Assembly (NCBI GenBank): GCA_003557825.1
Contig: PWNM01000191.1
Location: 1-7,404, forward strand
DNA length: 7,404 nt
DNA from: Candidatus Hydrogenedentota bacterium
Lineage (GTDB): Bacteria; Hydrogenedentota; Hydrogenedentia; Hydrogenedentales; SLHB01
Direction of reading: 5' to 3'
The notes below the pieces were generated by a model. The model had not been told where the DNA came from. It made no database searches and worked only from the letters and a program-made list of their open reading frames with translations. Within the stretch, counting starts at the first letter, position 1, and the number at the start of each line of letters is the position of its first letter. Position numbers and translations under genes: made by a program. Shown here piece by piece: positions 1 to 5,597 of the stretch.

Positions 1-9
1 AATGCTTCA

Positions 10-13
10 GGAG
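10..13 (+). promoter_or_regulatory. Ribosome binding site that selects the ATG at 21
   Basis: GGAG lies seven bases before the ATG at 21 and only one base before the alternative in-frame TTG at 15. The spacing therefore decides in favour of the ATG. Confidence 0.7.
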
Positions 14-20
14 TTTGGAT

Positions 21-2108
21 ATGATCCGTATTACATGCAGCGTCATTCTAATGTTAGCCTTATTTGCGGGCTGTCAGCACATGCCTCCTGAACCCGCGGA
101 GCCGGTTAGGGTACCAGACGTGGAAGAACCGGCTTACGAACCATTCCGGCCCGAAAGTCCGCCGCCTATGCCATCGTTGGATAGCTTGGCCGGACGTACT
201 ATCTGCATCGATCCGGGGCATGGCGGTCGATGGCCGGGAGCCGTTGCGCCCTCCAATCAACTTCGTGAGAGCGACATCAATCTCCGGGTAGCTCTGCGGT
301 TGAGGGACGTGCTTGAAGACGCCGGGGCCAGAGTCGTTCTGACGCGTACAGATGATAGCCCGCTTCATCCGGATCTTCTGTCTGAGGACCTTTCGGCTCG
401 AGCAGCGATCGCAAACCGCGAAGAAGCGGATGTGTTTATCAGCATCCACCATAATGCCTATATTGATCCAACTGTTGAGATGAACGATCTGGAGGTCTAC
501 TATCAACTCGCCGATAGTGGCCCCAGCCTGGATGTCGCCCAGTCCTTGACCTATGGGTTGGCCCGTTGGTTTCGCCAGGATGCCGAAAATAAACGACTGT
601 TACCGGGTAACTACCGGGTATTGCGTGAAGCAGAGGTACCCGCCGTTCTAACCGAGGCAGGATACCTAACGCATGGTCCAATGGCCTTCTATCTAATGAC
701 AGATCATGCGGTTGACGCCCAGGCAAACGCCCTTGCGGCCGGGTTGGCCCATTATTTCGACCTCGACCCACCCCGGGTACGTGATATAACCTTGCTTGAC
801 ACCTCCCGTTCTGATCTTCAGGCCATGCGTATACGCTTTTCCCTTGGCGTTCCCATCAACCCTCATAGTGTTCGAGTTCGTGTCAATGGCGAGTCAGTCC
901 CTGGCCTGGCGAAAATGGCCAACAATAGCATCATCTGGACTTTTGATGAACCCTTGCCCAATGGTGATCTAGAAATCGATGTATTCGCACGAAATGGAGA
1001 AGGAGCATCGGTTGCCGTCCCGGCTTTTATTACAATAGATCGTCCCGTTGAGACGTTGTTGGTGCGTCAAATTCCGGAACTGGCTCCCGTCGATCCCGAT
1101 ATCGAATTATTGTATGAGATACATGCGTTGGATGCCTTGGGAAAACCTGTCGCTGACGGGACAGAGATTGAGGTGACCGGTCGAGAAAAACCACTATCAA
1201 CGCGCGACGGCCGAGCTGCGTTTTACCGCTTTGCCCGTGATATCCGTGGCCCCGTTATGTTCAATAGCGGAGGTGCGGAAGCCACCATATCGCCCCAATT
1301 CGGCGGCGAAGAAATGGCCACGCTGCGATGTCTCGATGCCCTGACCGCCCGTCCCATCGGCGGCGTCATCGCGATGGCCGACGACCAACCGGTCGCAACA
1401 TCGACGCCGGAAGGCTGGCTGGTTATACCGACGGAGCACGCGCGTGTCGAATTGAACCGTTTTGGGTATGAATCTTTGGGGGTTAATCTGGCACGAACCC
1501 ACAATCTGGTCGAGATGCGACCCAAATTGGATGGTGTTTTGCATGGTCGACGAATTGTGCTCGATGCGGCCCATGGAGGTCGCGAGCCGGGGCGAATTGG
1601 CCCCACCGGTGGTCGGGCCAGTGATATCAATCTCGATGTGGTACAGCAACTGGCTGCCCGTTTGCGCGATGCCGGCGCGTCGGTGTTTTTGACTCGCGAG
1701 GACGACTCGGATCTGTCACCCATGCAACGCCTAATCCGTGCCGAGAGTCATAACCCCGATATTCTGGTTTCTGTCTCATATGGCATAGATATCCAGGAAT
1801 CCAGACTGCTTGGAGGGGGGGGAGTGCTTCGGCGTACGTCTGATCCCGGTTTTGCTGCTCATCATCCTGGGAGTCAACTGGGCATACGACTCGGTTCGAG
1901 CATTAGCGGGGAGTTGCATGGCCGCGTTGCCGTCGTGCCTTCTGCCGCGTACCTTATTCAACAAACCTCGTGTCCTGCAGTATTGGTTCATCCTGCCCCT
2001 ATCGACGGATCATACGTTGAACGGAATTATCGAGACGCTTCTAGAAGACGCCAAGATGCCGACGGGATTTACCGGGGCATAGTCCGATTCTTTGGCGGTG
2101 AACCTTGA
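21..2108 (+). CDS. Lipoprotein with tandem N-acetylmuramoyl-L-alanine amidase (Amidase_3) domains, the second degenerate
   Basis: Predicted envelope-anchored amidase that would cut the bond between N-acetylmuramic acid and the L-alanine of the peptidoglycan stem peptide. The 695-residue protein starts with a lipoprotein signal ending in LFAGC (lipid-bearing Cys18). Gln at +2 does not suggest inner-membrane retention. A Pro/Glu-rich linker (about 20-52) follows. Amidase domain 1 spans about 57-248 and has the expected zinc ligands His67 (DPGHGG), Glu83 (RESDINL) and His143 (SIHHNA), plus the catalytic Glu212 (LTEAGYL). Residues about 250-505 look like two or three beta-sandwich or carboxypeptidase-regulatory-like segments. 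A second amidase-like domain (about 508-670) keeps His518 (DAAHGG) but has Ala533, Ser586 and His657 at the other three positions. I chose the ATG at 21 over the in-frame TTG at 15 because GGAG at 10-13 is well spaced for it. An upstream operon partner cannot be seen. Confidence 0.9.
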   Translation: MIRITCSVILMLALFAGCQHMPPEPAEPVRVPDVEEPAYEPFRPESPPPMPSLDSLAGRTICIDPGHGGRWPGAVAPSNQLRESDINLRVALRLRDVLEDAGARVVLTRTDDSPLHPDLLSEDLSARAAIANREEADVFISIHHNAYIDPTVEMNDLEVYYQLADSGPSLDVAQSLTYGLARWFRQDAENKRLLPGNYRVLREAEVPAVLTEAGYLTHGPMAFYLMTDHAVDAQANALAAGLAHYFDLDPPRVRDITLLDTSRSDLQAMRIRFSLGVPINPHSVRVRVNGESVPGLAKMANNSIIWTFDEPLPNGDLEIDVFARNGEGASVAVPAFITIDRPVETLLVRQIPELAPVDPDIELLYEIHALDALGKPVADGTEIEVTGREKPLSTRDGRAAFYRFARDIRGPVMFNSGGAEATISPQFGGEEMATLRCLDALTARPIGGVIAMADDQPVATSTPEGWLVIPTEHARVELNRFGYESLGVNLARTHNLVEMRPKLDGVLHGRRIVLDAAHGGREPGRIGPTGGRASDINLDVVQQLAARLRDAGASVFLTREDDSDLSPMQRLIRAESHNPDILVSVSYGIDIQESRLLGGGGVLRRTSDPGFAAHHPGSQLGIRLGSSISGELHGRVAVVPSAAYLIQQTSCPAVLVHPAPIDGSYVERNYRDASRRRQDADGIYRGIVRFFGGEP

Positions 2109-2137
2109 CAGGAATATGACGATCTGACATATTCCTG
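2109..2137 (+). terminator. Hairpin just after the amidase stop codon, probable terminator
   Basis: A perfect 10-bp inverted repeat (CAGGAATATG at 2109-2118, CATATTCCTG at 2128-2137) with a 9-base loop begins at the base after the amidase TGA. Only four T residues follow (2141-2144) and the stem is AT-rich, so it would be a modest intrinsic terminator. It could instead be an mRNA-stabilising hairpin. It separates the amidase from the ankyrin gene. Confidence 0.55.
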
Positions 2138-2204
2138 GCGTTTTGATCTAACCCAGACGAAGCATCCCTTTGGCGGTTTCCCGATGTTTCAAACACGTAA
2201 GCTG

Positions 2205-2233
2205 TTGTTATTTAAGGGTTTATCCTTCATTAT
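2205..2233 (+). promoter_or_regulatory. Candidate sigma70-type promoter upstream of the ankyrin gene
   Basis: TTGTTA at 2205-2210 and CATTAT at 2228-2233 are 17 bases apart and lie in a locally AT-rich stretch. Each hexamer matches the consensus at four of six positions. The location, after a probable terminator and about 100 bases before a strongly marked start codon, fits a promoter. The match is weak and the -10 assignment is uncertain. Confidence 0.3.
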
Positions 2234-2290
2234 TTTGATCATGTTTCCCTCCACTCTGTGCTGGCATCTCACTTGCTTACAACAACGTAG

Positions 2291-2314
2291 CTGAAACAGA
2301 TCCCAGGGTTTCAG
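2291..2314 (+). promoter_or_regulatory. Inverted repeat in the presumed 5' leader of the ankyrin gene
   Basis: CTGAAAC (2291-2297) and GTTTCAG (2308-2314) form a perfect 7-bp inverted repeat with a 10-base loop. It ends ten bases before the GGAGGG ribosome binding site. No T-run follows, so it is not an intrinsic terminator. It could be an operator or a leader hairpin affecting translation. No known operator is recognised in it. Confidence 0.35.
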
Positions 2315-2324
2315 ACAGATTGTT

Positions 2325-2330
2325 GGAGGG
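2325..2330 (+). promoter_or_regulatory. Strong ribosome binding site that fixes the ankyrin gene start
   Basis: GGAGGG lies seven bases before the ATG at 2338. The in-frame TTG codons at 2320 and 2323 are upstream of this site or overlap it, so they are not the start. Confidence 0.8.
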
Positions 2331-2337
2331 TATTCAC

Positions 2338-2859
2338 ATGGAGTGTGAATGGCTATATACGCCCGATGTGTTCGGTGAAACGCCATTGACACGTGTTGCA
2401 AAAAGCGGACATGCCGCTATTGCCCGTGTCATGGTAATGCAGGAAATAAACGACTCTCACCGCGAGGTTCCCGCCCTGTCCCCGCTGCATCGTGCGGCCT
2501 ATTGGGGCTATGAAGACGCCGTTCGGGACTTGCTTGCGGACGGGGCCGATCCCATGGAAATGGATGACATGGGCGAAACGGCCCTGCACAAGGCGGCGAG
2601 ATTAGGTAATTTTGAGACGGTACAGGAATTGCTCATCAATGGTGCCGAGCCCAATATCCCCAATAGTTTCGGATTTACTCCGCTACACTGGGCCGCACTG
2701 ACGGGACAAGAAGAGATCGCTGAGTTATTGATTGAATCAGGTGCAAATGCACATGCCCGGGACTGGGTAACTGGCGGGTTGACACCCTTTGATTTTGCTC
2801 GTTGCCTTGGCTATCGGGACCTGGCTGAGCTTCTCGAACGGCATATGGCAATTCTATAA
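2338..2859 (+). CDS. Small ankyrin-repeat protein
   Basis: A 173-residue protein made almost wholly of ankyrin repeats, which generally bind other proteins and have no enzymatic activity. About five repeats can be read. A divergent one begins at FGETPLTRVAKSGH (about 12). Three good ones follow at LSPLHRAAYWGY (about 48), GETALHKAARLGN (about 78) and GFTPLHWAALTGQ (about 111). A capping repeat begins at GLTPFDFARCLGY (about 145). The TPLH-AA and LL--GA signatures are clear. No signal peptide, membrane segment or extra domain is seen, so the protein is probably cytoplasmic. It appears to be a single-gene unit, with a probable terminator before it and a new promoter candidate after it. Its partner is unknown. 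Ankyrin proteins occur in free-living bacteria as well as in host-associated ones, so this is not evidence for an effector. Confidence 0.88.
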   Translation: MECEWLYTPDVFGETPLTRVAKSGHAAIARVMVMQEINDSHREVPALSPLHRAAYWGYEDAVRDLLADGADPMEMDDMGETALHKAARLGNFETVQELLINGAEPNIPNSFGFTPLHWAALTGQEEIAELLIESGANAHARDWVTGGLTPFDFARCLGYRDLAELLERHMAIL

Positions 2860-2896
2860 TTCCCCCCTATTGCTTGCGGCGATCTCTGGTCGCAAG

Positions 2897-2926
2897 TTGC
2901 ATTCTCCTACGATGGCATTGGATAAT
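2897..2926 (+). promoter_or_regulatory. Candidate promoter for the UroD-like/DUF1638/CPBP operon
   Basis: GATAAT at 2921-2926 matches the -10 consensus at five of six positions. TTGCAT at 2897-2902 is a half-match to the -35 element, 18 bases away. It lies in the 142-base non-coding gap and leaves a leader of about 70 bases before the ATG at 3002. I saw no riboswitch-like structure in that leader, including no recognisable cobalamin box. Confidence 0.35.
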
Positions 2927-2990
2927 CGGGGCTGCTTCTGCCGGATTGCTTCGTCAATTTGGCATAGGTGTCTGTTACGAAAACCATCGC

Positions 2991-2997
2991 AGAGGAG
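2991..2997 (+). promoter_or_regulatory. Ribosome binding site that selects the ATG at 3002
   Basis: AGAGGAG ends four bases before the ATG at 3002. This argues against both the long upstream extension of the same frame and the second ATG at 3011, which would be 13 bases away. Confidence 0.65.
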
Positions 2998-3001
2998 CCC
3001 A

Positions 3002-4051
3002 ATGGCATCTATGACCCGTCAACGAGAACCAGATTATCGACAGTTTGTGAAAGTTTTGGAACGGACCGAGTGTCCCGACCATGTTCCACTCTATGAACAC
3101 ATTGCGAGCGGCGGGTTTATCGCGCGGCGGACGAACACGCCCTTTGATACCCTTACGCCTGACCATCCGGACTACTGGAAAATCTATGTCGATTTCTGGA
3201 TAGGCATGGGGTTTGACATAGTCCCCATGGAGATCCCGCCCGATCTGCCCCTTGAACACCACGAAGACGCTTTGGGAAAGCTGTCCCATGGCAGCGAGGC
3301 TACTGTTACCATCCGCACCATGGAGGACTTCGAGAACTATCCCTGGCCCGATCCGGCTGCGCCTATCGATTTCAGCCATTTCGAGCGGGTGGCCGAATTG
3401 CTGCCGGAAGGGGCGAAAATAGTTGGAGGCGTCTGCGCTGGGCCCTACGAATGGGCGACCAACCTTATGGGCGTCGAGGGGCTCTCCATTGCCCTATGCA
3501 TGGACCCTGAACTCGTCGACCAGGTTTTCAACGCTATCGGAGCGCTGCATGTGGGCGCAGTAAAGCAATTGGCTACCATGGATGCTGTTTGCGCGCTCCG
3601 ACAAGGCGATGATCTGGGGTTCAAAACGGCCACGTTTCTCGCTCCCGAGCATCTGCGGCAGTATGTGTTCCCCATTTACAAACAAATGGCGGCTGCGGCC
3701 CATGGCCAAGATAAACCATTCATTCTTCATTCGTGCGGTAATCTGGAGGAGGTCTACGAGGATCTCATCGAGGAATGCCGCATCGATGCCAAGCACTCTT
3801 TTGAGGATGTGATTTTGCCGGTAACCGAATTCAAGAAACAGTATGGCGACCGAATTACGCCTTTGGGCGGGCTCGATGTGGACCGGATCTGTCGCCTCGA
3901 GGAGGATGAGCTCCGTCGTTATGTACGCCGCGTCGCCGAAGCTTGTTTTGCCGATGGATTTTGGGCCATGGGTACCGGCAACTCACTCACCAACTATATG
4001 CCCGTCGAAAACTACATGGTCGTAGTCGACGAGAGCATGGCGATCCGGTAA
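3002..4051 (+). CDS. Uroporphyrinogen decarboxylase (UroD/MtaA-like) family protein
   Basis: A 349-residue, probably cytoplasmic TIM-barrel protein of the UroD superfamily. This superfamily includes haem-pathway HemE and the zinc-dependent MtaA/MtbA/CmuA-type enzymes that move methyl groups between corrinoid proteins and thiols. The HemE N-terminal RQAGR signature is absent, so a haem role is unlikely. Visible motifs are GDDLGFKTATFLAPE (about 202-216), HSCGN (243-247), LGGLD (288-292) and GTGNSLTNYMPVENY (324-338). His243 and Cys245 match the His-x-Cys zinc ligands of MtaA-type enzymes. I see no cysteine where the third, C-terminal ligand would be expected, in the GTGNS segment. The stop codon is part of the ribosome binding site of the following DUF1638 gene, which points to a shared pathway. 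Methyl transfer is inferred. The substrate cannot be read from the sequence. Confidence 0.85.
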   Translation: MASMTRQREPDYRQFVKVLERTECPDHVPLYEHIASGGFIARRTNTPFDTLTPDHPDYWKIYVDFWIGMGFDIVPMEIPPDLPLEHHEDALGKLSHGSEATVTIRTMEDFENYPWPDPAAPIDFSHFERVAELLPEGAKIVGGVCAGPYEWATNLMGVEGLSIALCMDPELVDQVFNAIGALHVGAVKQLATMDAVCALRQGDDLGFKTATFLAPEHLRQYVFPIYKQMAAAAHGQDKPFILHSCGNLEEVYEDLIEECRIDAKHSFEDVILPVTEFKKQYGDRITPLGGLDVDRICRLEEDELRRYVRRVAEACFADGFWAMGTGNSLTNYMPVENYMVVVDESMAIR

Positions 4052-4062
4052 GGACCGATTGA

Positions 4063-4803
4063 ATGCCTCCATGTTCACCCGATGCTAGACGATTGTATGT
4101 CATTGCCTGTCATGTACTGTGGCGCGAGCTGTCCTATTTTGCTTCGTTGTCGAAGCATGTGTACGACTTTTGTTACTTGCCCCAAGGGCTGCACAATACT
4201 CCGGATATCCTGCGGAGCGAGCTCCAAAAGGCCATTGATGAGGCCCCCGATGAATGCGAGGCCGTCCTCATCGGCTATGGACTGTGCAGCAACGGGATCG
4301 AGGGTATCGTCGCTCGGGACAAGCCGTTGGTGGTGGTTCGAGGCCATGATTGCATCACCTTTCTCCTCGGTTCGAAAGAGCGGTATCGCGAATATTTTGA
4401 TTCCCATCCCGGTACCTATTGGTATAGTCCCGGCTGGATCGACACCAACACCCAGCCCGGTAAAGACCGGTACGAAATGACTTTGCAGCATTATATCGAC
4501 ACCTACGGCGAGGAAAACGCTCAGTTCCTTATGGAGATGGAGCAAGCCTGGATGCGCAACTACTCGAACGCCGCCTATGTGGATCTGGGTTTTGGCAATA
4601 CCGAGGCCTATCGGGACTATACCAAGGCCTGTGCCGAATATATGCAATGGCAGGCAGACATCCTCGAAGGCGATTCCTCGCTGGTCGTCGATTTTCTCGA
4701 AGGGCGCTGGGATGACGACCGGTTTCTTGTGGTCCAACCGCGCGAGACCATTGTACCTTCCCATGATGAAACCACCGTTATCACGACGCGTAAGGTCGAC
4801 TGA
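4063..4803 (+). CDS. DUF1638 family protein
   Basis: A 246-residue protein that I recognise as DUF1638, a family without an assigned reaction. Its hallmarks are IACHVLWRE (Cys16), GYGLCSNG (Cys75) and RGHDCITFLLGSKERY (His95, Cys97), followed by a YSPGW segment (about 121-125). The repeated Cys and His residues would suit a metal or thiol site, but this is inference. From memory, DUF1638 genes often lie beside corrinoid methyltransferase genes, including in methanogens, and the UroD-like gene directly upstream agrees with that. The start is supported by TAAGGA at 4049-4054, eight bases before the ATG; its TAA is the stop codon of the upstream gene. The stop overlaps the next start by one base. 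No signal peptide or membrane segment is seen. Confidence 0.85.
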   Translation: MPPCSPDARRLYVIACHVLWRELSYFASLSKHVYDFCYLPQGLHNTPDILRSELQKAIDEAPDECEAVLIGYGLCSNGIEGIVARDKPLVVVRGHDCITFLLGSKERYREYFDSHPGTYWYSPGWIDTNTQPGKDRYEMTLQHYIDTYGEENAQFLMEMEQAWMRNYSNAAYVDLGFGNTEAYRDYTKACAEYMQWQADILEGDSSLVVDFLEGRWDDDRFLVVQPRETIVPSHDETTVITTRKVD

Positions 4804-5558
4804 TGTCCATGGAATCGGATCCCCAACACACCGAACGCGTTTGGACCGTGGGCGGAGTTCCGTTCAATGTGCGCGTGGCCGTGATCATCACGCTGGCCAC
4901 GATATTGCCTATCATCAACCATTATCATAATGTGGCCGGTTTACTCGGAGACGTTTGGGAGCATCTTCAGCATCGGCCTACAGCCCATGCCTACGACCAG
5001 GTATTGTTCTATTTTCTGATCCCGATGCTGGTCATCGTGCTGGGGTTTCGGGAATCACCGAAACACTATGGTTTTTGTCTTGGTAAATGGCGCGAAGGCC
5101 TGCTCTGGACATTGGCCGTGTGCCCCCCTATGTTGATAGCACTGTGGTTTGTGGTCCGGTATTCCGATATGCAGACCTACTATGCGTGGACGGCATACGG
5201 CCGCGTCCATGGGATGGATCAGGTCGATTCCGGTATGGCAGCCATACCGACCTCGGCCCATCTTGCCATGGCATACCAATCGACGCTTGCTTTGGTCCCT
5301 TGGGAGTTTCTGTGGCGTGGATTTGTCCTGTTCGGATTGGCCCGTGTCATCGGACCCGGCCCAGCTATTTTTGTGCAAGCCATGCCTTTTGCGCTGTTGC
5401 ATATCGGGAAACCCGAGATTGAGACCATCACTACTATCTTTGGCGGAGTGGGATTCGGGTTTGTCGCCTGGCGAACCGATAGCTTTCTTTACGCATTCAT
5501 TATTCATTGGGTCATTTTGGTGTTCACGAATTTGGCAGCTGTCGGCGTCTTTGGATGA
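4803..5558 (+). CDS. CPBP-family (CAAX protease/Abi) membrane protein with altered active-site motifs
   Basis: A 251-residue polytopic membrane protein. Hydrophobic segments lie at about 24-38, 66-82, 99-118, 156-180, 184-200, 207-222 and 228-247. Three CPBP signatures can be aligned. WEFLWRG (167-173) stands for EExxxR, with Glu168 and Arg172 kept but Trp167 in place of the first Glu. FALLH (196-200) matches FxxxH. His235 (IIHWVILV) matches the third motif, but its expected Asn/Asp at +4 is Leu239. Family members are Rce1-like intramembrane peptidases or bacterial relatives, several of which are linked to bacteriocin self-protection. The altered residues make proteolysis uncertain. The start ATG overlaps the upstream TGA (TGATG), and TAAGG at 4791-4795 is a well-placed ribosome binding site, so translation is probably coupled to DUF1638. 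Confidence 0.78.
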   Translation: MSMESDPQHTERVWTVGGVPFNVRVAVIITLATILPIINHYHNVAGLLGDVWEHLQHRPTAHAYDQVLFYFLIPMLVIVLGFRESPKHYGFCLGKWREGLLWTLAVCPPMLIALWFVVRYSDMQTYYAWTAYGRVHGMDQVDSGMAAIPTSAHLAMAYQSTLALVPWEFLWRGFVLFGLARVIGPGPAIFVQAMPFALLHIGKPEIETITTIFGGVGFGFVAWRTDSFLYAFIIHWVILVFTNLAAVGVFG

Positions 5559-5597
5559 TACTGTCCAAGACGTTGCGCATGCATCATAGGAAAAGAC

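Noticed and set aside
1197..1723. Overlapping minus-strand open frames of 150-166 codons inside the amidase gene
   Set aside because: The + strand frame is one continuous recognisable protein. The minus frames are of low-complexity composition and have no start signals.
2873..2896. Inverted repeat CTTGCG/CGCAAG after the ankyrin gene as a terminator
   Set aside because: The stem is only 6 bp with a 12-base loop and no following T-run; it is too weak to call.
2789..3001. In-frame 71-codon upstream extension of the UroD-like gene from a TTG at 2789, with a hydrophobic start resembling a signal peptide
   Set aside because: It overlaps the end of the ankyrin gene in another frame and has no ribosome binding site. 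It does not resemble UroD-family N-termini. AGAGGAG at 2991-2997 points to the ATG at 3002.
3002..4051. Assignment as haem-pathway uroporphyrinogen decarboxylase HemE
   Set aside because: The N-terminal RQAGR motif is absent, while the HSCGN motif fits the methyltransferase-type branch. No haem or tetrapyrrole gene is nearby.
4075..4764. 229-codon minus-strand open frame opposite DUF1638
   Set aside because: The + strand frame has recognisable DUF1638 motifs and coupled signals on both sides. The minus frame resembles no family and is a by-product of codon bias.
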